Below, in pieces: positions 8,574 to 17,516 of a stretch of DNA of 45,718 bases (position 1 is its first letter; every line of letters starts with the position of its first letter). Origin of the DNA: Ignavibacteriaceae bacterium (GTDB lineage Bacteria; Bacteroidota; Ignavibacteria; Ignavibacteriales; Ignavibacteriaceae); NCBI GenBank assembly GCA_031292455.1, contig JARLHC010000077.1, positions 1 to 45,718 on the forward strand, read 5' to 3'. A model generated the notes under the pieces. It was not told the origin of the DNA and made no database searches. It saw nothing but the letters and a program-made list of their open reading frames with translations. The translations under genes and the position numbers were made by a program.

Positions 8574-8691
8574 AGGACAACAGTATATAAGGAAATGACA
8601 GGGAGCCAAAGCATGATATTTTAATAGTAATAAAATTGATCATGTGATATATGTTATAAGGACACAATAATAAGGTGGAAAAGTGTTTAAA

Positions 8692-8722
8692 TTGACAATC
8701 AGGCTTTAATTAAATAATTTTA
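8692..8722 (+). promoter_or_regulatory. Putative promoter of the nuo operon
   Basis: TTGACA at 8692-8697 is followed, 20 bases after the TTG, by TAATTTTA at 8715-8722, a 7/8 match to the Bacteroidetes -7 element TAnnTTTG at its usual spacing from a -33 TTG. The predicted transcript would start near 8729, giving a leader of about 30 bases before nuoA. Confidence 0.5.
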
Positions 8723-8761
8723 AGCGTTTAAAATCAAATAAAGCAATAAGTTATAGAAAGT

Positions 8762-9130
8762 ATGATTGAGCAATACATCCCGGTTTTTCTTGTAATAGCG
8801 TTTGCGATAGTTTTTGCTGTTTTAGTAGTATTTTCATCGAAATTATTGGGGCCACAGAGGCCAACGCCAGAGAAACTATCGACATACGAGAGCGGAATGA
8901 AGCCAGTGGGTTCGACGCACGAGCGGGTATCGGTTAAATATTATCTTGTTGCGATGCTTTTTATAATATTTGATTTAGAGGTGATTTTCGTTTACCCCTG
9001 GGCTGTAAAGTTCAGAATACTATATAATGAGATTGGAACTTCTGTATTTGTTTCGATGTTAATATTTCTGATAGTGCTGGAGTTAGGTTATTTGTATGTA
9101 TATAAGAAAGGCGGTTTCAAATGGGAGTAG
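8762..9130 (+). CDS. nuoA: NADH-quinone oxidoreductase subunit A
   Basis: Membrane subunit of proton-pumping complex I at the junction between the quinone site and the membrane arm. The 122-residue protein has three transmembrane helices (about 5-27, 59-80, 93-113). The conserved subunit A loop is present ([15 protein letters not shown]), and the second helix carries the family acidic residues in [15 protein letters not shown]. It begins the operon; the nuoB start lies inside its last ten bases, so the two are translationally coupled. Confidence 0.96.
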   Translation: MIEQYIPVFLVIAFAIVFAVLVVFSSKLLGPQRPTPEKLSTYESGMKPVGSTHERVSVKYYLVAMLFIIFDLEVIFVYPWAVKFRILYNEIGTSVFVSMLIFLIVLELGYLYVYKKGGFKWE

Positions 9131-9639
9131 AGGCGAAATTAAAGCAAGACGGTTTTTTTACAACGACTATTGATGCGCTTGCTGCATGGTCGAGAAAGAA
9201 TTCAGTATGGCCAATGCCGATGGGGATATCGTGTTGTGCTATAGAGATGATGGCGGCAGGTGATCCTAAATTTGATATAGCGAGGTTTGGATCGGAGGTT
9301 ATGAGATTCACACCGCGTCAATGTGATTTAATGATTGTTGCGGGAACAGTTACATATAAGATGGCGCATGTAGTTAAAAAGATATATGACCAGATGCCAG
9401 AACCGAAATGGGTGATAGCGATGGGAGCGTGCACGGCTTCAGGGGGAATGTACAGGTCGTATAATGTAGTGCAGGGGATAGATCAATTTCTACCAGTGGA
9501 TATATATCTTGCCGGGTGCCCACCGCGACCTGAGAATTTACTTAATGCACTGATACAAATCCAGGAGAAAATCGGAAAGACGAGGGTAAGGGATTTTCCT
9601 GATGAACCATTGGAATCACCGGTACTTCAACAAAATTAA
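9121..9639 (+). CDS. nuoB: NADH-quinone oxidoreductase subunit B
   Basis: Peripheral-arm subunit that carries iron-sulfur cluster N2, the last electron carrier before quinone. The four ligands are visible: adjacent Cys38 and Cys39 ([10 protein letters not shown]), Cys104 (MGACTASGG) and Cys133 (LAGCPPRPE). Length 172 is normal. The ATG lies within the end of nuoA, preceded by the purine-rich AAAGGCGG, giving a 10-base overlap. Confidence 0.97.
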   Translation: MGVEAKLKQDGFFTTTIDALAAWSRKNSVWPMPMGISCCAIEMMAAGDPKFDIARFGSEVMRFTPRQCDLMIVAGTVTYKMAHVVKKIYDQMPEPKWVIAMGACTASGGMYRSYNVVQGIDQFLPVDIYLAGCPPRPENLLNALIQIQEKIGKTRVRDFPDEPLESPVLQQN

Positions 9640-9644
9640 AACAT

Positions 9645-10133
9645 ATGGAATTCAAAGAGTTACTCGTAGATAAATTAAAAGACCAAGTGCCAGGATTCGA
9701 ATGTACCGAGGAAGAATTCAGAGGAGAGTTATCACTTACCTTTGATAAAAGAGATATCGTAAAGGTTTGCGAGATACTGAAGAATGATCCGGAGTTATCA
9801 TTTGATTTATGTGAAGATGTTACAGCAATAGACTGGGCAAAAAGAACATTAAGATACACGGTAGTATATCATATTTTTTCTTTGAAGAATAAGTTCAGGG
9901 TGAGATTAAAATGCAATATAGATGAAGAAGATTGTGCAATTGATACAGTAAGTTCAGTATGGAAGTCGGCTGACTGGGCAGAGAGGGAGACATACGATAT
10001 GTACGGCATACAATTTAATAATCATCCCGATTTACGGAGGATGTACATGCCGGAGGATTTTGAATATTATCCTTTGCGGAAGGACTTTCCACTGATGGGT
10101 ATTCCCGGTTCACTTCCACTACCGAAGAAATAA
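9645..10133 (+). CDS. nuoC: NADH-quinone oxidoreductase subunit C
   Basis: The 30-kDa-type peripheral-arm subunit that packs against NuoD near the quinone site. It is a separate gene here, not fused to nuoD as in Escherichia coli. The family signature is near the C-terminus: ADWAERETYDMYGI at about 113-126, then NHPDLRRMYMPEDFE and YPLRKDFPL. Length 162 is typical. The gap from nuoB is five bases and the gap to nuoD is eight, so it is a core part of the operon. Confidence 0.96.
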   Translation: MEFKELLVDKLKDQVPGFECTEEEFRGELSLTFDKRDIVKVCEILKNDPELSFDLCEDVTAIDWAKRTLRYTVVYHIFSLKNKFRVRLKCNIDEEDCAIDTVSSVWKSADWAERETYDMYGIQFNNHPDLRRMYMPEDFEYYPLRKDFPLMGIPGSLPLPKK

Positions 10134-10141
10134 GCGTAAAC

Positions 10142-11395
10142 ATGGAAAAGCTGACTAAAGACGATATACATCCCAAAATATTAGAAGCGCTGATGCGTAC
10201 TGAAAGCAGATATACTGTTGAGGATGCATTAGAGAATGAGATGATACTAAACATGGGACCACAGCATCCGGCAACCCATGGAGTATTAAGATTATTGTTA
10301 AGACTTGACGGAGAAACAATAGTAGCGTGCGTACCTGAGTTGGGATATCTTCACAGGGGTTACGAGAAGATGGCCGAGAATATGTCATTTTATGAATTTA
10401 TTCCTCATACAGACCGGTTAGATTATCTTGCTCCTCTATCGAATAACGTTGCATGGGTTTTGGCAGTGGAGAAGTTAACGGGAATAGAAGCTCCTCCCAG
10501 AGCACAGTATATAAGGATGCTGATATGTGAACTTTCAAGGATAGCTTCGCATCTTGTTGCTATAGGTGCTTTTGCCATGGATGTAGGAGCAATGACTGTG
10601 CTGTTATGGACATTCAGGGAGAGAGAAAAGATACTTGATATCTGGGATATACTTTGCGGAGCCAGATTTACAAATACATACACAAGGGTAGGTGGAGTTG
10701 CAAACGATATTCAGCCGGAAGCGTTAGCTAAAGTAAACTGGTTTATCGATCAGTTTGACGATAATCTTAAAGAATGTGAGCAGCTACTAAATAAGAACAG
10801 GATATTTATAGAAAGATTGGATGGGGTAGGAATTGTATCTGCAAAGGACGCAATTGATCTTGGATTGACGGGTCCAACTTTAAGAGGGAGCGGGGTTGAA
10901 TATGATTTAAGGAGAGCGAAGCCTTACTTATTTTATAATGAAATGGATTTTAATGTAATAACATATAAGGAAGGGGATTGTCTTGCGCGTTATTTTGTGA
11001 GGATTGATGAAGCGAGGGAAAGCGCTAAGATGGTAAGGCAGATATTAAGTAAAATGCCTCAGGGAGAGGTTCGACTTAATAGTGCAAAGAAGGTGCTTCC
11101 CAACAAGGCCGAAGTCTATACCAAGATGGAAGAGCTGATACAGGATTTCATGATAGTTAACTTTGGTATTAATCCGCCTGCAGGTGAAATATACAGTGCA
11201 ATAGAAAACCCGAAGGGGGAACTTGGATTTTATATTGTAAGCAAGGGGGAGGGTCATCCATGGAAGTGCAAGATACGTTCTCCTTCGTTCTGCAATTGCC
11301 AGGGGCTTCCGTTGATGATGAAGGGGCATATGGTAAGTGATGTAGTAGCGATTGTAGGAAGCATTGATCCTGTAATGGGGGAAGCAGATAAATAA
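10142..11395 (+). CDS. nuoD: NADH-quinone oxidoreductase subunit D
   Basis: The 49-kDa-type subunit that forms the quinone-binding pocket with NuoB; it descends from the large subunit of NiFe hydrogenases. Conserved blocks include NMGPQHPATHGVLRL at about 37-51, with the histidine pair facing quinone, then ELGYLHRGYEKMAE. The C-terminal region has PSFCNCQGLPLM and GSIDPVMGEADK. The hydrogenase metal-binding cysteines are not retained in their positions, as expected for complex I. Length 417 is typical. Confidence 0.97.
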   Translation: MEKLTKDDIHPKILEALMRTESRYTVEDALENEMILNMGPQHPATHGVLRLLLRLDGETIVACVPELGYLHRGYEKMAENMSFYEFIPHTDRLDYLAPLSNNVAWVLAVEKLTGIEAPPRAQYIRMLICELSRIASHLVAIGAFAMDVGAMTVLLWTFREREKILDIWDILCGARFTNTYTRVGGVANDIQPEALAKVNWFIDQFDDNLKECEQLLNKNRIFIERLDGVGIVSAKDAIDLGLTGPTLRGSGVEYDLRRAKPYLFYNEMDFNVITYKEGDCLARYFVRIDEARESAKMVRQILSKMPQGEVRLNSAKKVLPNKAEVYTKMEELIQDFMIVNFGINPPAGEIYSAIENPKGELGFYIVSKGEGHPWKCKIRSPSFCNCQGLPLMMKGHMVSDVVAIVGSIDPVMGEADK

Positions 11396-11416
11396 ATAAT
11401 ATGAAACAGCGAGATA

Positions 11417-11899
11417 ATGGAATTTAAATTCACAGAAGAAAATCTAAAGCGTGTAGAAGAAGCAATAAGCAGGTATCCTGAAAAGCGAGCTGCCTTAATG
11501 CCTGTGTTGTTTATAGTTCAGGAGCAGAATGGTTTCATATCAGGCGAAGCAATGACAGAAGTTGCACGAATACTTGAGATAACGCCAGAGGATGTACTTG
11601 GAGTTGTTACTTTCTATACCATGTATCATCAAAAACCGATGGGCAAATATCATATCCAGGTATGCACGAACATTTCCTGCCTGTTAAAGGGGGGGCTTGA
11701 AATATACAGTGCAGTTAGGGAGAAGCTTGGAATAGGCAATATGCAGGTTACAGCAGACAAACTTTTTTCTATAGAAGAAGTAGAGTGTATGGGCTCCTGC
11801 GGAACTGCACCTATGTTAGCCGTGAATGAAGATTATTTTGAGAACTTAACTAAAGAGCAGACTGAACAAATTATTGAATCCTTAAAGAACAAGAATTGA
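11417..11899 (+). CDS. nuoE: NADH-quinone oxidoreductase subunit E
   Basis: The 24-kDa-type subunit of the NADH-oxidising module, carrying the [2Fe-2S] cluster N1a. Ligands are Cys83 and Cys88 (QVCTNISCLL) and Cys124 and Cys128 (VECMGSCGTAPM), the thioredoxin-like ferredoxin pattern of the family. The N-terminal helical bundle covers residues 1-70 (QEQNGFIS...GVVTFYTMY). Its TGA overlaps the nuoF ATG by one base. Confidence 0.97.
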   Translation: MEFKFTEENLKRVEEAISRYPEKRAALMPVLFIVQEQNGFISGEAMTEVARILEITPEDVLGVVTFYTMYHQKPMGKYHIQVCTNISCLLKGGLEIYSAVREKLGIGNMQVTADKLFSIEEVECMGSCGTAPMLAVNEDYFENLTKEQTEQIIESLKNKN

Positions 11900-13221
11900 T
11901 GGAAAAAATAGTTCTTCCCGATATAAAAGATCTTCACTTAATTGATGTATACCTACAGCATGACGGATACAATGGTGCCAAGAAAGCATTTACCGAAAGT
12001 GCTGATGATATAATTGACCAGGTAAGGAAGTCAGGTTTAAGAGGGAGGGGCGGGGCGGCTTTTTCGGCGGGCCTTAAATGGAGTTTCATGCCGAAGTCAA
12101 ATGATAAGCCGAAGTACTTATGTGTAAACGGGGATGAAAGCGAACCGGGATCATTTAAGGACAGGCAGATATTTGAATCAAATCCACATCAACTGATAGA
12201 GGGGATACTTATTGCCTGTTATGCTATAGGAGCAAAGACAGCCTATGTTTATATAAGAGGTGAATACCATAAATGGATAAAGCTTTTTGAAAAAGCTTTA
12301 GCTGATGCTTATGCCTATGGATATGTTGGGGAAGGGATGAAGGAGAAATTCGGGACTGATTTTGCATGCAATATATATGCACATAAAGGAGCAGGGGCAT
12401 ATATCTGCGGTGAGGAATCTGCACTAATGAATTCGCTGGAAGGGAAAAGGGGCTATCCCCGGGTTAAACCGCCGTTTCCTGCGCAGAACGGTTTATGGGG
12501 ATGCCCTACGACAATCAATAATATTGAGACGATAACAAACATTCCCCCCATTATACTGAAAGGTTGGGAGTGGTTTTCGAAAATAGGGGAGCCCAAACAT
12601 CCGGGGACAATTCTTTACGGGTTAAGCGGTCATGTAAATAAACCGGGTATTTATGAACTTCCGACAGGGATGTTATTAACCGATCTGATTTACAAGTATG
12701 CAGGGGGAGTACCGGGAAACAAGAAGATATTATGCGTAATACCGGGTGGATCATCAATGCCACCTTTAAGGGGGGATCAGATAGACGGAGTAAAAATGGA
12801 TGCTGAATCGCTCCGTTCAGCGGGAACAGCAATAGGGACTGCTGCGGTTATAGTGATGGATGAAGAGACTGACCTTGTAAGAGTGCTTGCGAGGATAGCT
12901 AAATTTTATTATCATGAAAGCTGCGGGCAATGCACTCCGTGCCGTGAAGGGACAGGCTGGATGTTAAAGATATTGAACAGGATATTAGAAGGGAAGGGGA
13001 CTTTGAGGGATCTTGATCTTCTTATCTCTGTAGCGGGAAATATAGAAGGCAACACGATTTGTGCATTAGGTGAAGCCGCGGCCTGGCCGGTTAAATTTAT
13101 GGTTCAGCGATTCAGAGATTATTTTGAAAAGAGGGTAAGCAGGGAAGCAGAGATTCCGGTTAATAATAAAGTTCATTCTATGCGCAAAACCGGTATTCCT
13201 TTAGCCGGTATCAAGATATAG
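11899..13221 (+). CDS. nuoF: NADH-quinone oxidoreductase subunit F
   Basis: The 51-kDa-type subunit that binds NADH and FMN and holds [4Fe-4S] cluster N3. GLRGRGGAAFSAGLKW (about 46-61) is the NADH/FMN glycine-rich site, and NGDESEPGSFKDRQ is the FMN loop. Cluster ligands are Cys342, Cys345 and Cys348 (SCGQCTPCREG) plus Cys388 (NTICALGEA). The ATG at 11899 is chosen over a TTG one codon earlier because it forms the TGATG junction with nuoE. No nuoG follows: the next gene is a helicase, so the remaining complex I genes must lie elsewhere or be absent. Confidence 0.97.
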   Translation: MEKIVLPDIKDLHLIDVYLQHDGYNGAKKAFTESADDIIDQVRKSGLRGRGGAAFSAGLKWSFMPKSNDKPKYLCVNGDESEPGSFKDRQIFESNPHQLIEGILIACYAIGAKTAYVYIRGEYHKWIKLFEKALADAYAYGYVGEGMKEKFGTDFACNIYAHKGAGAYICGEESALMNSLEGKRGYPRVKPPFPAQNGLWGCPTTINNIETITNIPPIILKGWEWFSKIGEPKHPGTILYGLSGHVNKPGIYELPTGMLLTDLIYKYAGGVPGNKKILCVIPGGSSMPPLRGDQIDGVKMDAESLRSAGTAIGTAAVIVMDEETDLVRVLARIAKFYYHESCGQCTPCREGTGWMLKILNRILEGKGTLRDLDLLISVAGNIEGNTICALGEAAAWPVKFMVQRFRDYFEKRVSREAEIPVNNKVHSMRKTGIPLAGIKI

Positions 13222-13252
13222 TAATATTTCGTCCAAATTTCGTATCTAACAT

Positions 13253-13264
13253 AATCCCGGGATT
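13253..13264. other. Perfect 12-bp palindrome after nuoF
   Basis: AATCCCGGGATT has no loop and no T-run, and is flanked by AAC...GTT that could extend it with a bulge. It may be a protein-binding site or a weak transcript end between nuoF and the helicase gene. Confidence 0.35.
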
Positions 13265-13325
13265 GTTATATAGATTAATGGCCCCGTATCGAATTTCAAA
13301 CCTTTTAATTCAATATCCAAATACA

Positions 13326-13333
13326 TATATTTG
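13326..13333 (+). promoter_or_regulatory. Putative -7 element for the PcrA-like gene
   Basis: TATATTTG matches TAnnTTTG exactly and sits 21 bases before the chosen ATG. A clear -33 TTG is not seen at the expected distance. Confidence 0.4.
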
Positions 13334-13354
13334 CAGATCAAAAATCAGAGATAT

Positions 13355-15541
13355 ATGTTAAGTACAAAATCATTAAACCCAGAGCAGAAAAAAGCAGTTG
13401 AGCAAATTAATGGACCCGTAATGATAGTGGCCGGTGCGGGATCCGGTAAGACCAAAGTCTTAACTTATAAGGTAGCATATTTATTAGATCAGGGGGTTGA
13501 TCCTGAGAACATTCTTGCCTTAACCTTTACGAACAAAGCTGCCAAAGAAATGAAGGACAGAATTAAAAAGCTTGTCGGCAGCAAAGCGGATCAAATCTGG
13601 ATGGGGACATTCCATTCTATATTTGCGCGAATATTAAGAATTGAGGCAAAATCGCTTAATTACGAAAAGAATTTTTCGATATACGATGCCGAGGATTCAG
13701 CATCACTGGTATCAAATATTATATCAAATCTTAATATTGAGCTGGAATCGATAACCACAAATAATGTAAGGCACAGGATAAGCTTCCTTAAGAACCACAT
13801 GATTATGCCTCCGGAATACAAGCAGCATCATATGAAAAATCCCGTAACTGATGAGAAGATTGCAGAGATTTATGTGGAATATCAGTCGCGTCTTAAAGAA
13901 AATAATGCAATGGATTTTGAGGATTTACTTCTGAAGCCGAGTGAGCTATTCAAGGAAAACCCTAAGATACTTCAGAGATACAAAAAGAGATTTACCTACG
14001 TACTTGTAGATGAATTCCAGGATACCAACAAGGCACAATATGAGCTGCTTAAACTGCTGGTACCGAAGGACGGGAATATTGCAGTTGTAGGAGATGATGC
14101 ACAGAGCATATACAGCTGGAGGGGAGCTACAATAGAGAACATGCTTTACTTTGAAAAAGATTTCCCAAAGTTTAAGGTATTCAAACTAGAACAGAATTAC
14201 AGATCTACGAAGCATATTCTACTGGCAGCCGATTCAGTTATAAAGAATAACCGTTCACAGATCATGAAGACATTATGGACGGACAACAATGACGGCGAGC
14301 TACTTACGCTAATTAAATGTTCGGATGAGAAAGATGAAGCATTCCAGATTGCAAAGAACATTAAGCATGAAATATCTAAAAGGAAGCTGTCGTTAAATGA
14401 TATTGGGATATTGTACAGGACTAACGCACAGTCAAGGGCATTAGAAGACATTTTCAGAAGGGAAAAAATACCATACATAATTATTGGTGGTGTTGAGTTC
14501 TATAAAAGAAAAGAAGTTAAAGATGTACTTGCTTACTTAAGGATATTATCAAATCAGAACGATGAAGAGAGTTTATTAAGGATAATGAACTTCCCCCAGA
14601 GAGGGATAGGAAATACGACTATAAAAAGGATGATATCATTTGCCAGGAAACATGAGATATCGATGTTTGATACGATGTCAAGGGTATTCGAGGTTATAGA
14701 TATTAAGGAAAGAATCCAGAAAAATGTAAAAGGATTCAGGATACTGCTGGAGAAATATATCCGGCTTAAGAGCGAGTTATCTGTAAGTGAACTTTCAAGG
14801 GCTTTGCTTGATGAACTAGGCATATTAAGAATGTTCAAGGAAGAGAATACGCCTGAGTCGCTGGAGAGGTTAGAGAACATTAACGGGCTTCTTTCTGAAA
14901 TAAGTGATTATTGTATGCACCATAAAACAGTTTCACTGGAACAATTTCTGGAAGAGGTATCGTTAATCGCAGACGTAGACATGTATGACGAAGCGAAAAA
15001 TGCTGTTACATTATTAACTATTCACAGTGCAAAGGGACTTGAATTTCCGGTTGTATTTATTTCGGGTTGTGAGGAGGATATATTCCCGCTATCGAATAAA
15101 TTTAGCAGCGATGCATCACTTGAAGAAGAGAGAAGGTTGTTTTATGTAGCAATAACCAGAGCCAAGCAGAAGGTATACATTTCTCACGCAAGAAGTCGTT
15201 ACCGTTTTGGTGAAGTGGCATACCAGAGCAGATCCAGATTTATAGATGAAATTGAACCCACACTTATAGCTGAAATTAATGGCGGCATAGGGAGGAAAAC
15301 ATCAGTACGGAAATCTAAAAAAGAAATTTATTACGAATACTTTGAAAATGTAGATTACCAGAACTTTGATCAGGATAATAAAACATTAAGGCCGGGGAGC
15401 CGTGTTATGCATGATAAATTTGGATTAGGCAAGGTTACTTTAGTAGTTGGTTCAGGAGACATGCAGAAAGCAACAGTTGTGTTTGAGGGTAATAATGTAA
15501 AGCAGCTAATGCTTAAATTTGCTAAACTTAAAGTTCTGTAA
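13355..15541 (+). CDS. pcrA: ATP-dependent DNA helicase, UvrD/PcrA family
   Basis: Superfamily 1A 3'-5' DNA helicase for repair, fork restart and removal of recombinase filaments. From the ATG at 13355 it has 728 residues, a normal PcrA length. The Q-motif LNPEQKKAVE opens the protein, followed by Walker A AGAGSGKT (about 26-33), motif Ia LTFTNKAAKEM, Walker B VDEFQDTN (about 218-225), motif III GDDAQSIYSWRGA, motif IV LEQNYRST, motif V TIHSAKGLEF and motif VI EERRLFYVAITRAK. The C-terminal tail (GSRVMHDKFGLGKVTLV) is the Tudor-like element that binds RNA polymerase in PcrA. An upstream TTG frame start is rejected because it overlaps the promoter-like element. Confidence 0.95.
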   Translation: MLSTKSLNPEQKKAVEQINGPVMIVAGAGSGKTKVLTYKVAYLLDQGVDPENILALTFTNKAAKEMKDRIKKLVGSKADQIWMGTFHSIFARILRIEAKSLNYEKNFSIYDAEDSASLVSNIISNLNIELESITTNNVRHRISFLKNHMIMPPEYKQHHMKNPVTDEKIAEIYVEYQSRLKENNAMDFEDLLLKPSELFKENPKILQRYKKRFTYVLVDEFQDTNKAQYELLKLLVPKDGNIAVVGDDAQSIYSWRGATIENMLYFEKDFPKFKVFKLEQNYRSTKHILLAADSVIKNNRSQIMKTLWTDNNDGELLTLIKCSDEKDEAFQIAKNIKHEISKRKLSLNDIGILYRTNAQSRALEDIFRREKIPYIIIGGVEFYKRKEVKDVLAYLRILSNQNDEESLLRIMNFPQRGIGNTTIKRMISFARKHEISMFDTMSRVFEVIDIKERIQKNVKGFRILLEKYIRLKSELSVSELSRALLDELGILRMFKEENTPESLERLENINGLLSEISDYCMHHKTVSLEQFLEEVSLIADVDMYDEAKNAVTLLTIHSAKGLEFPVVFISGCEEDIFPLSNKFSSDASLEEERRLFYVAITRAKQKVYISHARSRYRFGEVAYQSRSRFIDEIEPTLIAEINGGIGRKTSVRKSKKEIYYEYFENVDYQNFDQDNKTLRPGSRVMHDKFGLGKVTLVVGSGDMQKATVVFEGNNVKQLMLKFAKLKVL

Positions 15542-15586
15542 AGAATAAACCAGGTGAAGAATTTATCCAATAAAGGAGTTGAGCAT

Positions 15587-16969
15587 ATGTCAATCGCACC
15601 CAAAAAATTGGCGATCTTAGTTGGTGGAGGACCTGCTCCGGGGATTAATAGTGTAATTGGCGCATCTACTATACGTGCAGTTATGGAAGGTGTTGAAGTA
15701 ATAGGTATAATGGATGGATTTCAATGGATAATGGAAGGGGATATATCGCATACAAAGCAACTTACAATTCATAATGTAAGCCGTATACATTTCAGGGGCG
15801 GATCGTATATCGGCATAGCGAGGGCAAATCCTACAAAAGATAAGAAGCATCTTGAGAATACAGTAACTTCGCTGCTACGGCTTAATGTTGATAAACTTAT
15901 TACAATTGGCGGAGATGATACTGCGTACAGCGCACTGAAAGTTGATGAGATGGCAGCCGGAAGGATACGCGTAGTGCATGTTCCTAAAACTATAGACAAT
16001 GATCTTGATCTTCCATGGGGTATTCCAACATTTGGATTCCAGACAGCAAGACATATCGGAGTTGAAATTGTTCAAAACCTTATGGTTGATGCACAGACAA
16101 CATCGCGCTGGTATTTTGTTGTTTCGATGGGAAGAAAAGCGGGACATCTTGCACTTGGCATAGGAAAAGCGACAGGTGCAACCTTGACATTAATTCCGGA
16201 GGAATTCCCAAATCATATAAGCAAGCTTTCACATGTTGTTGATGTACTGGTAGGAGCGATTATCAAAAGATTAAGTTACGGGAGGACAGACGGAGTTGCA
16301 ATTCTAGCTGAAGGGCTTGTTGAACATCTTGATCCTAAAGATCTGGAATCACTCGTAAATATTGAAAGGGATGCTCATGATAATATCAGAATTGCTGAAA
16401 TAAACTTTGGCGAGATATTAAAATATAAAGTGCAGGAAAGATTAAAGGAATTTGGTCTGAAAGTTACGATTGTTGCTAAGAATATCGGATATGAATTAAG
16501 ATGTGCTGATCCGATTCCTTATGATATGGAATATACAAGAGATTTAGGATTTGCTGCTGCTCAGTTTATTTTAAACGGCGGTTCAGGCGCCATGGTATCT
16601 ATTCAAAACGGGCGATTCGTCCCGATGTATTTCAAGGATATACTTGATCCGGTTACCAAAAAAACTAAAGTGAGAATGGTAGATCCTTCATCGGAATCTT
16701 TCTATATAGCCCGGCGTTATATGTTAAGATTGAACAAAGCTGATTTTGAAGACCCACATGAACTTGCTAAATATGCAGCCACATGCGGTATATCACTTGA
16801 AGAGTTTCAGAAACAATTCTACTATTTAATGCAGAATGATCTTCTTTATAAGAATCTAGAGGAAGGGAGGATCAGTCTTGCCGCTGTTGAAACAAATGAT
16901 ATATATAAGCCGAAAAATCAAACTGTCAATAAGACGGAAGATGAGAACGGCAATGGAATGATGATGTAA
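15587..16969 (+). CDS. pfp: 6-phosphofructokinase with pyrophosphate-type active site
   Basis: Phosphorylates fructose 6-phosphate in glycolysis; a PPi-dependent form also runs in reverse. The 460-residue protein of the PfkA family opens with GGGPAPGIN. Two diagnostic residues point to pyrophosphate as donor: GGDDT at 108-112, where ATP enzymes have GGDGS, and PKTIDND at 133-139, where ATP enzymes normally have a Gly or Ala in place of the Lys. VVSMGRKAGHLA at about 176-187 is the sugar-phosphate block. The ATG at 15587 has AAAGGAG just upstream and is preferred over a start 33 bases earlier. No PPi pump or pyrophosphatase neighbours it. The family call is firm; donor specificity is inferred from two motifs. 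Confidence 0.9.
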   Translation: MSIAPKKLAILVGGGPAPGINSVIGASTIRAVMEGVEVIGIMDGFQWIMEGDISHTKQLTIHNVSRIHFRGGSYIGIARANPTKDKKHLENTVTSLLRLNVDKLITIGGDDTAYSALKVDEMAAGRIRVVHVPKTIDNDLDLPWGIPTFGFQTARHIGVEIVQNLMVDAQTTSRWYFVVSMGRKAGHLALGIGKATGATLTLIPEEFPNHISKLSHVVDVLVGAIIKRLSYGRTDGVAILAEGLVEHLDPKDLESLVNIERDAHDNIRIAEINFGEILKYKVQERLKEFGLKVTIVAKNIGYELRCADPIPYDMEYTRDLGFAAAQFILNGGSGAMVSIQNGRFVPMYFKDILDPVTKKTKVRMVDPSSESFYIARRYMLRLNKADFEDPHELAKYAATCGISLEEFQKQFYYLMQNDLLYKNLEEGRISLAAVETNDIYKPKNQTVNKTEDENGNGMMM

Positions 16970-17086
16970 GGTGTTTAATTAACTCATTTGCTCAAATATA
17001 AGGTAAGATTACTACAGCTTTCAGGTATTTCCCGATTGTTGTAATGAATATAATGGGATAGGTTGAGTCATACAATCATTCTCATT

Positions 17087-17479
17087 ATGAACAAAATTAA
17101 AATATTAATTGTAGATTCAAATTTCAGATTCATAAAATCTGCAATTAATTATATAATGTTGAACAATGATTTAGAGATACTTGGAGGTGCAATTACTGGG
17201 GAAATCGCATTAGCCATGATCAATAATCTGAAACCTGATCTTATTCTTCTTGATTTATCGCTTCCGGATATGAAGGGAATAGACCTTCTTGAAAGAATAA
17301 AGCAGATGAAAAAGAGCCCGCGTGTTGTTATTGTATCTTTCAAAGACCACCAGCCATACCAAGAGCTATCCATTGCATCAGGCGCCGACGGATTTATATC
17401 GAAATCCGAGTTTGGAATCCAGATATTTCCTCTTATTCACAAATTATTTGCCCCGCTGAGACATATAGTAGCTATTTAA
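17087..17479 (+). CDS. Stand-alone response regulator receiver protein
   Basis: A single CheY-like receiver domain of 130 residues with no output domain. The phosphoacceptor is Asp56 in LILLDLSLPD, the switch Ser is Ser84 in VVIVSF, and the conserved Lys is Lys106 in GFISK. The N-terminal acidic pair is reduced: Asp10 is followed by Ser11 (IVDSN) where a second acidic residue normally helps hold magnesium. No histidine kinase is adjacent, so the partner is unknown. The ATG at 17087 begins the first beta strand; a TTG 24 bases earlier is less likely. A TATAAT hexamer lies at 17049-17054. It could also be a phosphorelay intermediate. Confidence 0.85.
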   Translation: MNKIKILIVDSNFRFIKSAINYIMLNNDLEILGGAITGEIALAMINNLKPDLILLDLSLPDMKGIDLLERIKQMKKSPRVVIVSFKDHQPYQELSIASGADGFISKSEFGIQIFPLIHKLFAPLRHIVAI

Positions 17480-17516
17480 TTGAATTTTAACATTTAGTTG
17501 AATAGATTTCAATTCT

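Larger units (their letters stand above)
8366..8761. other. Divergent intergenic region plsY/nuoA
   Basis: This 396-base gap separates two divergent operons. It contains promoter elements for both sides, four tandem 10-bp repeats (8497-8536) and a pair of GGTAGCAAGC repeats (8553-8573). The only long frame inside it (8385-8609, minus) has no ribosome-binding site and an unnatural composition, so I read the region as regulatory. Confidence 0.6.

Noticed and set aside
8385-8609. 74-codon frame on the minus strand in the plsY/nuoA gap
   Set aside because: No ribosome-binding site, odd composition rich in Cys and His, and it covers the tandem repeats and promoter elements.
13222-13354. nuoG remnant or a strong terminator after nuoF
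   Set aside because: No frame resembling NuoG is present. The 12-bp palindrome at 13253 has no loop and no T-run, so it is listed only as a palindrome.
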